DNA of 64,000 bases from Aureispira sp. CCB-QB1 (lineage in GTDB: Bacteria > Bacteroidota > Bacteroidia > Chitinophagales > Saprospiraceae): the NCBI RefSeq assembly GCF_000724545.1, contig NZ_JHBV01000043.1, positions 1 to 64,000 on the forward strand, given 5' to 3'. Under the pieces are notes generated by a model that saw only the letters and a list, made by a program, of their open reading frames with translations, had not been told where the DNA came from and searched no databases. Shown one piece after another: positions 51,585-60,342 of this stretch (within the stretch, counting starts at the first letter, position 1; every line of letters starts with the position of its first letter). Both the position numbers and the translations under genes were made by a program.

Positions 51585-52679
51585 TTAATGCTTTACAAAG
51601 CGATTGAAAGATAACCAATATTTATCTTTGTATATGGTATAATCTATTGTTATCTTAGAATGGTATTTTTGTTGGAGAGCAAAGCAAACCAAAGAAGGGT
51701 TTCTAAACTCTTTGCACGCTAAAAATAAAGTCCTTTTATGATCACCTGTCTGTCGACCAACGTTTAAATATCCTTCTCTGCTAGGAAGCTCTTGAGTCAG
51801 CTCATCCTCCAAATCATTTAAAAAATCATACATTTCTTGATTGGGCATACCATTGTTGTCTTCACCATTGTAAGGAATTTCAACGCGAAGAATCCAAGGG
51901 TGAGAAGCTTTGGAATCCCATCTCAAAAGTTCTCTATTAATAGTCACAATAATTCTATTGTCATTCTCAAGAACACCTTCTAGCATAGCATACTCATCAT
52001 CATCCGTATTGTGTCGAGTGCCATTATATTTTTCAATAAATTCTTTTTGTCGCCAAGTTAGAAAGGCATTCAACTTCTCTATAGGAATCAACTTTTGGGC
52101 AGCTTGATTAGGACCAACTAGGTCTATATTGTCAATAAGTGTAGCGAAGTTAAGCTCTCCCAAAAAATTATCTAAAAAGATAAAGGTGCCACTAGAGATA
52201 ATTTTTTCGTTGTCTGGCTTATAGTCTTGATGCACGAATGTAATATCAATAGCATCGGGTTGTGCCTCGTGTTCATGGTAGTAGAAACTGATGGTCTCTT
52301 TATTGAACTCATATCCAGACATCTTAATACTAATGTTCGGAGAATTAGAAGGCGGTTTTAAAGCCGTGAATCGCCACCCTTTGATAAAAGGCGCTGCTGC
52401 TACCAAAGCTTCAACAAAAACGATGTTTTTGATGTTCCCTTCTGTGGTAAAAACCAATTCAGCAGTGCTTTCATCGGCCATACCTGCCAGAAAGTAAAAG
52501 CCTTCGTGCAGTTGATCCAATTGACTAGATAACTTGTTGAAAAGACCAAGTTCAACATTGTTGCGTTCCTTTACAACTTTATGGAATTCTTTTTCTTTTG
52601 ATTGGAACCATGCCCAAAATGCCGCATAGTAATTATTGTTCTCTGACTCAGATTGGAATATTTTTTTGAAAAACTTCAT
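51585..52679 (-). CDS. DUF695-like protein
   Basis: A 364-residue soluble protein. The N-terminal half (AAFWAWFQSKEKEFHKVVKE, FNKLSSQLDQLHEGFYFLAG, ELVFTTEGN, APFIKGWRFTALKPP) matches the second-domain style of DUF695-family proteins. The C-terminal half (VTINRELLRWDSKASHPWILRVEIPYNG, MPNQEMYDFLNDLEDEL) looks like the other half. Function unknown. It overlaps no gene but has gaps of 7 bp to kynU and 1 bp to lpxB, so all three are co-transcribed. The family name is from memory. Confidence 0.75.
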   Translation of the reverse strand: MKFFKKIFQSESENNNYYAAFWAWFQSKEKEFHKVVKERNNVELGLFNKLSSQLDQLHEGFYFLAGMADESTAELVFTTEGNIKNIVFVEALVAAAPFIKGWRFTALKPPSNSPNISIKMSGYEFNKETISFYYHEHEAQPDAIDITFVHQDYKPDNEKIISSGTFIFLDNFLGELNFATLIDNIDLVGPNQAAQKLIPIEKLNAFLTWRQKEFIEKYNGTRHNTDDDEYAMLEGVLENDNRIIVTINRELLRWDSKASHPWILRVEIPYNGEDNNGMPNQEMYDFLNDLEDELTQELPSREGYLNVGRQTGDHKRTLFLACKEFRNPSLVCFALQQKYHSKITIDYTIYKDKYWLSFNRFVKH

Positions 52680-52686
52680 CCACTTA

Positions 52687-53979
52687 TTATTTAGATTCTC
52701 TGAGACATGTGCGCATTACTTGTATAAAGTTATAAACATCTAAAAAGCTGTTGTAAAGAGGCACAGGGGCTACTCTAATAACATCTGGTTCTCTCCAATC
52801 TGCAATAACTCCTTTAGCTGTAATGGCTTCAAAAAATGCTTTGTTGCCATTTTCAACTTTGATAGATAGTTGACAGCCTCTATCTTTGGGAGATTGTGGG
52901 GTGATAATGCTAATTCTATCGGTATTAATATTCAAGAGCATAAATTCCATATAGGCTGTTAAGAAGGTGCTTTTTTCTCGTAGCCTAGACATGCCTACCT
53001 CATCAAATAATTCTAAGGAAGCTAATAAAGGGGTCATAGAAAATACAGGTGCATTACTCAATTGCCAAGCTTCTGCCGAAGGCATAGGGTGAAACTGGTC
53101 GCCCATCAAAAATCGAGTATTCTTATCGTGTCCCCACCAACCTTCAAATCTAGGAATGTTAGGATTGTTTAAGTGCTTTTCATGCACAAAAGCTCCCGCA
53201 ATAGCACCTGGACCACTATTCAAGTATTTGTAATGGCACCAAACTGCAAAATCTATGTTCCAATCATGTAGGTCCAAATCAACATTACCAACAGCATGCG
53301 CCAAGTCAAAACCAACCAAAGCTCCTACGGCATGTCCTGCATTAGTAATGCGTTTTAAGTCAAAGAACTGCCCTGTATAATAGTTGACACCTCCAATCAT
53401 AACCAATGCCAGTGTATCCCCATTTTCTTTGATAACAGCCTCAATGTCTTCAATACGCAAGGTTTCTTCGCCCTCTCTGGGTGTTAGTTGAATCAAACTC
53501 TCAGAAGGATCATAACCATGAAAACGAATTTGAGAGTCCACGGCGTATTTATCAGAAGGAAATGCTGCCTTTTCAATTATGATTTTATAACGTTGTTGGG
53601 TAGGGCGGTAGAACGAGACCATCATAAGATGTAGATTGGTGGTCAATGTATTCATGACCACAACTTCCTTTTCTTTTGCCCCGACTATTTTAGATAGTTT
53701 TTCACTAAAAAACTCGTGGTAAGGCATCCATGCATTTTTGGCATGAAAGTGCCCTTCGACACCATATTTTTTCCAGTCGTTTAACTCTTGTTGCAAATAT
53801 TTTTCTACATTTTTCGGCTGCAAACCTAAAGAATTGCCACAGAAATAAAGACTTTCTGTTCCGTCATTATGTTGGGGAATATAAAATTGATCTCTATATT
53901 TTTTTAGAGAATCTTGCTCATCCATCTGTAGAGCAAAATCTATACTAGTTTCAAATGATGTTATTTTCATGGTTTCCAT
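52687..53979 (-). CDS. kynU: kynureninase
   Basis: PLP enzyme that splits kynurenine (or 3-hydroxykynurenine) to anthranilate (or 3-hydroxyanthranilate) and alanine. The 430-residue protein has the PLP lysine at Lys251 in WCHYKYLNSGPG, the preceding GFDLAHAVGNVDL motif with its phosphate and PLP-binding Asp, and the C-terminal SIKVENGNKAFFEAI and DWREPDVIRVAPVPLYN stretches. The start could be ATG 53970, three residues later. It is first in an operon with a DUF695-like gene and lpxB, an unexpected grouping; no other kynurenine gene is in the window. Confidence 0.94.
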   Translation of the reverse strand: METMKITSFETSIDFALQMDEQDSLKKYRDQFYIPQHNDGTESLYFCGNSLGLQPKNVEKYLQQELNDWKKYGVEGHFHAKNAWMPYHEFFSEKLSKIVGAKEKEVVVMNTLTTNLHLMMVSFYRPTQQRYKIIIEKAAFPSDKYAVDSQIRFHGYDPSESLIQLTPREGEETLRIEDIEAVIKENGDTLALVMIGGVNYYTGQFFDLKRITNAGHAVGALVGFDLAHAVGNVDLDLHDWNIDFAVWCHYKYLNSGPGAIAGAFVHEKHLNNPNIPRFEGWWGHDKNTRFLMGDQFHPMPSAEAWQLSNAPVFSMTPLLASLELFDEVGMSRLREKSTFLTAYMEFMLLNINTDRISIITPQSPKDRGCQLSIKVENGNKAFFEAITAKGVIADWREPDVIRVAPVPLYNSFLDVYNFIQVMRTCLRESK

Positions 53980-54038
53980 TAATATTAATAGTTACGACAA
54001 GAGCATGTACAATTACCAATAGAGGTATGTTCGGTTAA

Positions 54039-54076
54039 TGCACAAAACTGCGCCTAATTGAAGGCGCAGTGGTGCA
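54039..54076 (-). terminator. intrinsic terminator of the SDR gene
   Basis: Stem ACTGCGCCT / AGGCGCAGT (54047-54055, 54062-54070) with extra outer pairing; the minus strand continues TTTT. It lies 70 bp past the SDR stop and upstream of kynU. Confidence 0.8.
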
Positions 54077-54144
54077 AAAATGAATATTTTTTGATAAAAT
54101 CCCAAGTGATTTAAAGACAAGAAATCAAAAAATATAAAAGAAGA

Positions 54145-54855
54145 TTATTGAGCAGCCCAAGGGTTGGTTGCCCAAACAGACAATTCAGGAATCATACCAC
54201 GGTCGTCCATTTCCAAAATAGATTTGATACTATGAGCGATTTCTGTCGGTGTTAATTTATGTTCTACCGTTGGTTTTTCTTCTCGATCTGGATTGTTAAA
54301 TGCCGTTGGTACTTCACTAGGATTTACTTGGAGTACACGAATGTTTAAAGGGCGTAGTTCTGCTTGCCAGCATTGTGTTAGTGCACGCAATGCAAATTTA
54401 GATGCAGCATAAATAGAACCTCTAGCAAAACCTTTTAGAGCGGCAGTAGAAGCAATGTTGATAATGTGACCACTACCTTGTTTTTTGAAATGTGGCAATA
54501 CCTCTTGTGTTAATAACGTTAATCCAAAAACATTGGTAGAAAACACACGTTCAAAATGCTCTAATTTAATTTCTCCCAAAGCGGGAAACTCACCAATACC
54601 AGCGTTGTTGATAAGCACATCAATTCCTCCTAACTTTGCAATAGCCTCTTCTGTTTTGCTGGGCAATATTTCGTAATTAGCGATGTCAAAAGCGAGCCCC
54701 AAACAGCCAATATTGTTGGCTACTTTGTTTACTTTTTCTGCATTACGTCCTGTAATCAACACCTTAGCACCTGCTTCTGTCAAAACTTCTGCCATTGCTT
54801 TTCCTAGTCCTGAACTGCCTCCTGTTAAAAGGACTTTTGCATCTTTTAAATTCAT
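54145..54855 (-). CDS. short-chain dehydrogenase/reductase
   Basis: A 236-residue classical SDR oxidoreductase. The Rossmann motif TGGSSGLG (11-18), NNAG (83-86), catalytic Ser136 (IASTAALKG) and the Tyr149-x3-Lys153 pair (YAASK) are all present, so it should be an active NAD(P)-dependent reductase or dehydrogenase, often 3-ketoacyl-type. The substrate cannot be told. Monocistronic with its own terminator. Confidence 0.92.
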   Translation of the reverse strand: MNLKDAKVLLTGGSSGLGKAMAEVLTEAGAKVLITGRNAEKVNKVANNIGCLGLAFDIANYEILPSKTEEAIAKLGGIDVLINNAGIGEFPALGEIKLEHFERVFSTNVFGLTLLTQEVLPHFKKQGSGHIINIASTAALKGFARGSIYAASKFALRALTQCWQAELRPLNIRVLQVNPSEVPTAFNNPDREEKPTVEHKLTPTEIAHSIKSILEMDDRGMIPELSVWATNPWAAQ

Positions 54856-54948
54856 ACTATTTTGTATCGTTTTGTGTGATTAATTATATTATAGTATGGA
54901 AATGCCAAAAGCCTTGAAAAGGTTGTGATAGATGGTAAGTTTTAACAA

Positions 54949-55113
54949 ATAAGTAAGTGGGCAGAAAAAAATATAGCTAAAAAAATAGACTTATTTTTGT
55001 GCTAGTCAAAGAGAAAAAGTGCAGATTTAGCGGGCTAAAGCAAGATGTTTCGATGAAGAGTAGCGCAAAAAGAAGGTTGTTTTTTATATAGTTTTTTCTG
55101 AACGATTACTTAT
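54949..55113. repeat. ~165-bp element with terminal inverted repeats, copy 2
   Basis: Left end AATAAGTAAGTGGGCAGAAA and right end CTGAACGATTACTTATT are inverted repeats of about 23 bp with five mismatches. The internal palindrome TTTAGCGGGCTAAA (55026-55039) and stem GTGCTAGTC / GAGTAGCGC (54999-55007, 55058-55066) correspond to those of copy 1. It lies in the gap between maf and the SDR gene. Confidence 0.75.
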
Positions 55114-55120
55114 TGTACAA

Positions 55121-55152
55121 AACGTTACTTTGTTTAAAATTGCATTAGCTTA
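55121..55152. repeat. imperfect direct repeat, left of maf
   Basis: A ~32-bp stretch ending GCATTAGCTT that resembles 55891-55924 with about eight differences; the last 10 bases are exact. The two flank the maf gene. Confidence 0.3.
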
Positions 55153-55162
55153 TTTTTTTATC

Positions 55163-55735
55163 TTAAAAGCTCATCAAAGCTTCGTAAACTTTTTGTGTTG
55201 GTAGTCCAACAATACTATTGTAAGCGCCATCAATTTTGATAATTTTGGCGAGCCCAATCCACTCTTGAATGGCATAAGCTCCTGCCTTATCATAAGGTTG
55301 GTAGTTGTGAATATAGTAATCAATTTCCTTGCGAGAAAGTGGCGCAAAATGTACATTAGCAACATCTGAAAAGACGACCTCTTTATCCAAACTCAATAGA
55401 CATACGCCTGTAATGACTTGATGCACTTTTCCAGACAAAGCTGTTAAAATACGAACAGCATCTTCGTAATCTTTCGGTTTGTGATAAATAGTATCCTCCA
55501 ACAATACAATGGTGTCGGAAGCCAAGATTACTTTTCCATTTGTTAGATGTGTTCGGACAGCATTGGCTTTTTGTTGTGCTAAAAACGCAGGAACTTCTTT
55601 TTTTTGCAATTCTTCAGGAAAATCTTCCACTATATCTTGTAAGACAACCTCAAATTCAAACCCGAGTTCTGTTAATAGTTGCTTCCTTCTTGGTGACTTG
55701 CTGGCTAATAATATGCTTGGTTTTATTTTTTGCAT
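55163..55735 (-). CDS. maf: Maf family nucleotide pyrophosphatase
   Basis: A 190-residue house-cleaning nucleoside triphosphate pyrophosphatase that hydrolyses non-canonical or dTTP/UTP-type nucleotides to monophosphates. The opening LLASKSPRRKQLLTELG (about residues 9-25) carries the S-x-R-R family motif; VILASDTIVLLEDTIYHKP holds the catalytic Asp, and the QEWIGLAKIIKIDGAYNSIVGLP stretch near the end is also conserved. Full length. Confidence 0.93.
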   Translation of the reverse strand: MQKIKPSILLASKSPRRKQLLTELGFEFEVVLQDIVEDFPEELQKKEVPAFLAQQKANAVRTHLTNGKVILASDTIVLLEDTIYHKPKDYEDAVRILTALSGKVHQVITGVCLLSLDKEVVFSDVANVHFAPLSRKEIDYYIHNYQPYDKAGAYAIQEWIGLAKIIKIDGAYNSIVGLPTQKVYEALMSF

Positions 55736-56093
55736 GGATAATTTTGTATTTTAAATCTTATCTTTATTGGTCAAATCAAAGTACCTTTACAGACAATGGT
55801 CTATTCTAAACAAAGATATATGTTTGCTCAAAGTACGCAGTTTTTGATAATATTATGAGTTAAGTCGAAAAATAGATGTTGTTTTATAAGAACATTATTT
55901 CGTTTGAAAATCGCATTAGCTTGATTATTAGTAAGGTGGTTTTTATTGTTGAAAGGGTAAGTAATTGGTAATCAATTGGTAAGTGCTCGTAGCGTAAACA
56001 GATGTAAAGATGCTTTTTGTGGTTTTTATAAAAAAACGAAAAAATCCATGAAGTATTAAAGAAAAAATCTGACTTAAACTTTAAATTTGCTCT
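55736..56093. other. intergenic region between divergent genes
   Basis: No gene is supported. It holds the right-hand copy of the maf-flanking direct repeat (55891-55924). TAAATTTG at 56082-56089 fits the -7 consensus, but lies only four bases before the NADAR start, so it would imply an almost leaderless message. Confidence 0.35.
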
Positions 56094-56657
56094 ATGATGA
56101 AATATACTATAAAATGGCTTTTGGAGAAAGTCGAAGAAGAAAATCGCATTAAATATTTGTTTTTTTGGGGGCACCAACCTCAAAAAGACGGAACGATTGG
56201 GGCTACTTGTATGAGTCAATGGTTTGATCAAGATTGTTCCTTTGTGGTCGATGGCATTCGCTACCAAACCGCCGAGCATTGGATGATGGCAGAAAAAGCG
56301 CGTCTATTCGATGATCCAGAAATGGTTGAACGAATTTTAGCAAGTAATTCGGCTGCCAAAGCCAAAAAATTAGGTCGTTTGGTACATAATTTTGATACTG
56401 AAAAATGGGAAGCCAATGCATTTGAAATTGTTAAACAAGGTTCTATTCACAAATTTGGACAAAATCCGCCATTAAAAGAGTATTTGTTGAATACCAACAA
56501 TCGTGTTTTGGTAGAAGCCAGTCCCTTGGATAAAATTTGGGGAATAGGATTGGCTAAAGACCACGAACATGCCGCACAACCTGCTTTTTGGCAAGGGAGA
56601 AACTTATTAGGTTTCGCATTGATGGAGGCAAGAGATGTATTGGCTGAAAATCGATAA
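56094..56657 (+). CDS. NADAR family protein (YbiA-like N-glycosidase)
   Basis: A 187-residue protein of the NADAR/DUF1768 family. E. coli YbiA removes the glycosyl from damaged riboflavin intermediates, and other members hydrolyse ADP-ribose-type bonds. Diagnostic stretches are FFWGHQPQ, RYQTAEHWMMAEKARLF, LLEASPLDKIWGIGL and FWQGRNLLGFALMEAR. Catalytic residues in the family lie in the W-G-x-G and Q-G-x-N-L regions, both kept. ATG 56097 is an equally possible start. Substrate unknown. Confidence 0.9.
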   Translation: MMKYTIKWLLEKVEEENRIKYLFFWGHQPQKDGTIGATCMSQWFDQDCSFVVDGIRYQTAEHWMMAEKARLFDDPEMVERILASNSAAKAKKLGRLVHNFDTEKWEANAFEIVKQGSIHKFGQNPPLKEYLLNTNNRVLVEASPLDKIWGIGLAKDHEHAAQPAFWQGRNLLGFALMEARDVLAENR

Positions 56658-56752
56658 ATAGGAAATGCTCTTTGTCAAATAAGATTGAGAAAAGGTCATA
56701 ACGCTAAGTTATTTTAAGGAGTGGTGTCTGAGTCTTAGAGGGGGATTAGTAG

Positions 56753-57145
56753 ATGACTGTTAAAAGAAATAAAATGATTAAATTTTTAGGAGCCACATTG
56801 GCTATTTTTGTATTAGGGTATTTCGGTACCTTTATTGGGTGGTGGGGCATTGTAGTGGTTGCTGCTGTGACTGGTTTTATAGTTCAAATTCAAGGTGGAT
56901 TGAGCTTTTTGAGTGGTTTGTTAGGCGGTGCCTTGTTTTTTGGTTTATATACCTATTATTTAGATAATGCCAATGGGGGGCAGTTGTCAGGTATGATGAC
57001 AGAAGTTCTAAAATTCAATCCTTTTTTGCCAACGGTTGCCATTGGTGCTTTGTTAGCTGGGCTGGGAATGTTAACGGGGAAATATGCACGAGATGCTTTC
57101 TTTGGAGAACAGAAAAAGCCTAAATATAGAGGCCGATACAGATAA
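56753..57145 (+). CDS. small hypothetical membrane protein
   Basis: A 130-residue protein with about three to four hydrophobic glycine-rich segments (LATLAIFVLGYFGTFIGWWGIVV-like from residue 12, then GGLSFLSGLLGGALFFGLYTYY, and PTVAIGALLAGLGMLTG). The C-terminus is basic (KKPKYRGRYR). Start could be ATG 56774. No family recognised. It lies between the NADAR gene and era. Confidence 0.65.
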   Translation: MTVKRNKMIKFLGATLAIFVLGYFGTFIGWWGIVVVAAVTGFIVQIQGGLSFLSGLLGGALFFGLYTYYLDNANGGQLSGMMTEVLKFNPFLPTVAIGALLAGLGMLTGKYARDAFFGEQKKPKYRGRYR

Positions 57146-57248
57146 TCGATATGATAGACTATTGGTATTTTTATTTTATAGAAAGTTTGGTGTTGTTATG
57201 ATGCACCACTTGTTAAACAAAAGGATTTAAAACGTTAAAGAAAGAAAC

Positions 57249-58151
57249 ATGAAGAAACCACATCGTTCAGGTTTTGTAAATATTATCGGTCGTCCAAATG
57301 TTGGAAAATCGACTTTGATGAATGCGTTGGTAGGAGAGCGTATGTCTATTATTACGAATAAGCCACAAACGACAAGACATCGTATTATTGGTATTGTTAG
57401 CGACGAGGATTATCAAATTGTATTTTCTGATACGCCAGGATTTATTAAGGACCCATCTTATGAAATGCAGGAGAGCATGAATAAGTTTGTCTCAGGTTCA
57501 TTCAAAGATGGTGATATTATGGTTTTGGTGGTAGACGTAACCGAAACGTATGATAATGACAACCCATTGTTTAAAAAATTGCAGGGGGTAGAGGTACCTT
57601 TATTCTTAGTTTTGAATAAAAAAGATTTGGTAGACGAAGGTGTTTTGTTGAACAAAGTATTGGAATGGAAAGACAAGGCTGATTTTCAGGAAATTATTCC
57701 TATTTCGGCTTTGCAAAATAAGGGAACAGATGTTTTATTAGAATGTATTTTAGATAATCTTCCGATTGGTCCTGTTTATTATCCCAAAGATCAGTTTACG
57801 GATCGCCCAGAACGTTTTTTTGTATCTGAAATTATTCGAGAAAAAATCTTGATGAATTATTATCAAGAAATCCCATACTCTTGTGAAGTAGTTGTAGATG
57901 CTTTTAAGGAAGATCCTGATCCTAAGAAGAATTTGGTTCGAATTCATGCCACTATTTTTGTTGCTCGTGCGAGTCAGAAAAATATTATCATAGGAAAAAA
58001 AGGAGCTGCTATTAAGAAAGTGGGAATTGATGCTCGTTATGCTATTGAAAAATTCTTAGAGAAAAAGATTTACTTAGAACTTTTTGTGAAAGTTAAGGAC
58101 AATTGGAGAAATGACGATAAGATGCTGAAAAGCTTTGGGTATAAAGAATAA
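57249..58151 (+). CDS. era: GTPase Era
   Basis: Essential GTPase that binds the 3' end of 16S rRNA and helps 30S ribosome assembly. The 300-residue protein has all G motifs: G1 GRPNVGKST (14-22), G2 PQTTRHR, G3 DTPGF and G4 NKKD. The C-terminal KH domain has the GKKGAAIKKVG (about 254-264) RNA-binding loop and the LELFVKVKDNWR end. Full Era length. It starts a run of four small same-strand genes downstream. Confidence 0.97.
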   Translation: MKKPHRSGFVNIIGRPNVGKSTLMNALVGERMSIITNKPQTTRHRIIGIVSDEDYQIVFSDTPGFIKDPSYEMQESMNKFVSGSFKDGDIMVLVVDVTETYDNDNPLFKKLQGVEVPLFLVLNKKDLVDEGVLLNKVLEWKDKADFQEIIPISALQNKGTDVLLECILDNLPIGPVYYPKDQFTDRPERFFVSEIIREKILMNYYQEIPYSCEVVVDAFKEDPDPKKNLVRIHATIFVARASQKNIIIGKKGAAIKKVGIDARYAIEKFLEKKIYLELFVKVKDNWRNDDKMLKSFGYKE

Positions 58152-58200
58152 AACCATTGGATAATAATTGGTATTCTAGTCTTATTTTAATGACTTCTCT

Positions 58201-58596
58201 ATGATGACAGAAGAACTAACATTGCCTGCAATTGCATCAGGAATGGTTGTCGCAACTTGGATTTTAGGCAAGGCTATCCGTTCTATTCCTAGCTTATACG
58301 AGGATTCTAAGACTAAGAAAGGAACTGAAATGTATGGGAATTTGTCCATGCTTCTCGGTTTTCGTGTTATCAAAATATTACTTATACTAGGAGGAATGAT
58401 ATGGGGAGAACACCAATTGGGGTATAGCTCGCAATGGTTGAAAAATGTAACGTATGCTATTTTTATTGCTTTGTTTGCTGCTGGTTTTCTTTCCTTTTTG
58501 GTATTAACAGGAACGCTCTTGTTGGCGAAAATAACGAAAATACAAGCGCCGAATAATGGGGTGGATGTACTAGACCATGACGATAGAATGACTTAA
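58201..58596 (+). CDS. small hypothetical membrane protein downstream of era
   Basis: A 131-residue protein with about three hydrophobic segments (near residues 8-24, 50-68 and 86-112) and a polar C-terminal tail (NNGVDVLDHDDRMT). ATG 58204 is an equally possible start. It starts 49 bp past era and is followed 13 bp later by another small membrane protein, so they are likely co-transcribed. No family recognised. Confidence 0.6.
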   Translation: MMTEELTLPAIASGMVVATWILGKAIRSIPSLYEDSKTKKGTEMYGNLSMLLGFRVIKILLILGGMIWGEHQLGYSSQWLKNVTYAIFIALFAAGFLSFLVLTGTLLLAKITKIQAPNNGVDVLDHDDRMT

Positions 58597-58609
58597 AAAC
58601 AATATATAT

Positions 58610-58945
58610 ATGCTTTCTTTTTTCTTGGTAGCGAGTAAAATTTATTTGATAGGAATATCCATTGCGTTGCTTGTCTTGCTATATCAGGTCTTGCCCAAAG
58701 TATATCAGTTAGAAAAAGAAGGGAAGAATTGGGCAAATGAGTTGTTATTAGTAATTATTGGTTCTTTTTATGGAATCTTTGGAATGATAGCAACGATGTT
58801 TTGGATTGGTTTAATTCTAACTTTCTGTACGGATGTTGCTTATCTAGCATGGAATTTCATCGGACAATTAGCTGTTGTTTTGGTTGTAATTGTTCTAATT
58901 ATCGTACTGACAGTAGGACTTGCAAAAGCCCAAAAGAAAGCTTAA
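58610..58945 (+). CDS. small hypothetical membrane protein
   Basis: A 111-residue protein with about three long hydrophobic segments (residues 3-24, 42-70, 78-104) and a short basic tail (AKAQKKA). No catalytic motif is seen. It lies 13 bp after the previous gene and 32 bp before the next, indicating one operon. Confidence 0.6.
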   Translation: MLSFFLVASKIYLIGISIALLVLLYQVLPKVYQLEKEGKNWANELLLVIIGSFYGIFGMIATMFWIGLILTFCTDVAYLAWNFIGQLAVVLVVIVLIIVLTVGLAKAQKKA

Positions 58946-58977
58946 ATTTATAGACGAAAAATAAATATCTCTCAATA

Positions 58978-59337
58978 ATGCCAACCAATCAATTTGACAT
59001 AACGGCTCAATCAATTTTATTTTTGATGCCACCAGGAGTTCAACCACCTTTTCAAGTCCGATTAGGAGTACATACTACTAATGGAGGACTGTTATCCAAA
59101 GGTGATTTTACAATTGCAAACTGCCAAGATATAGCAGACGCTGTACAAAAGGCAATGCAATTGATTGAAACAATGAACTTAAAAATGGCCGCAGATTTTA
59201 TTTTGGTTTTACCACCATTTGTAGGGCGAAACGAAGCAGAAGAAGCTGCTTTAATTGACACGGCATGGAGTATCAAAGAGGCTGCTGATAAAGGTGGATG
59301 GGAATTTTCTAGACATCTTCCACCGCCTATTTTTTAA
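58978..59337 (+). CDS. hypothetical soluble protein
   Basis: A 119-residue cytoplasmic protein (DITAQSILFLMPPGVQPPFQVRLGVHTTNGG near the start, ISWSIKEAADKGGWEF-type segment near the end) with no signal or membrane segment. No family recognised. The next ORF could begin with TTG immediately after its stop, but a lipoprotein start at 59371 is preferred. Confidence 0.6.
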   Translation: MPTNQFDITAQSILFLMPPGVQPPFQVRLGVHTTNGGLLSKGDFTIANCQDIADAVQKAMQLIETMNLKMAADFILVLPPFVGRNEAEEAALIDTAWSIKEAADKGGWEFSRHLPPPIF

Positions 59338-59370
59338 TTGAAGAAGTCGTTCTTACTAACGTTCCCCACT

Positions 59371-60264
59371 ATGAAATCATATATTCCTAGTCTGTGCTTA
59401 ATATGTATTGTACAATTGTGGTCTTGTGCAAGTCAGTCAGATTCATTCAAACAAGAGACCATTCCACAACAAGAGAACAAGGGGAGGGCTTTGCCTAAAA
59501 CTACTCCTAAAGTTGAAGATGCTGTTGAAGAAGAACCAGAGCATTTAAAAACAGATGAAACAACTGAAAAACCAGCTTATTCAGAGGAAGAGAGTATTGT
59601 GCAAAGTAATAAAGGAAAGACTTCTGGCGAAGTCAATGCCAATAGTGGGGGGACTACTATTCAGTTGGAAGATAAGATGGAAGGCACTTCTATTATTTCT
59701 TATCACAATATCATAGAAAAAGAGGTTTCAAAAATGCCTGTGCAAGGTCAAAAAGTGAAATTGATGATTAAAAATAATCATCAATATGCCATGTGGTATC
59801 TAATGCCCGTTTCGGGTGAAAAAACAATGCCTAGTGATGGACAGTTTTATGCCAATCCAGAAGCTAGCCCTCCTTTTTTGGTCAAGCAATATGGTTCTGC
59901 AAATAGCAAGCTAATTGAATTAATTTACCATGGAAAAGAGGCGCAAAGCTTTCGAGCTTTTTATATTGAGGCAGGCAGTTCGTTGTTATTTAGAAATTAC
60001 GACTTAGGAACTTACCAAGAGGGGGAGTATGTTCCTTTTTGGGCAATTAAGGGATTGGTTGTTGATGATAAAATAAATTTGGAAGATTGGCTGCCATTTT
60101 CTGTCGTTTCATCCCCCAATGTTGTAATTCACAACACAACAGAAAGTGGCGCAGCTAAGTGGATTGATATGGGAGCAGAAGCTGTTTTCCCGAAGCAAAA
60201 GATTCACTTTGTACAAGCAAGCGGTATCAAAAAACATCAAATACCAGTTGGCGTGATTCGATAG
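59371..60264 (+). CDS. hypothetical lipoprotein with a low-complexity acidic region
   Basis: A 297-residue lipoprotein. I start at ATG 59371, since MKSYIPSLCLICIVQLWSC gives a signal peptide and lipobox (Cys19); a TTG at 59338 adds 11 residues. Residues ~25-90 are a polar, Glu/Lys/Thr-rich disordered linker (EDAVEEEPEHLKTDETTEK). The rest (~100-297) is a globular domain rich in Tyr and Trp with no recognised fold; segments such as MWYLMPVSG and LLFRNYDLGTY are seen. It closes the run of small genes after era. Function unknown. Confidence 0.65.
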   Translation: MKSYIPSLCLICIVQLWSCASQSDSFKQETIPQQENKGRALPKTTPKVEDAVEEEPEHLKTDETTEKPAYSEEESIVQSNKGKTSGEVNANSGGTTIQLEDKMEGTSIISYHNIIEKEVSKMPVQGQKVKLMIKNNHQYAMWYLMPVSGEKTMPSDGQFYANPEASPPFLVKQYGSANSKLIELIYHGKEAQSFRAFYIEAGSSLLFRNYDLGTYQEGEYVPFWAIKGLVVDDKINLEDWLPFSVVSSPNVVIHNTTESGAAKWIDMGAEAVFPKQKIHFVQASGIKKHQIPVGVIR

Positions 60265-60342
60265 TTGGTATGGTGTTAAAAATTATGAGATAATTGCTAG
60301 GCAGTCTACTAGGAGGCTATAGGGAATCATATTTTGATGAAT

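Noticed and set aside
56082-56097. A leaderless promoter for the NADAR gene
   Set aside because: TAAATTTG matches the -7 consensus, but no -33 element is present at the right spacing and one match in AT-rich DNA is expected by chance.
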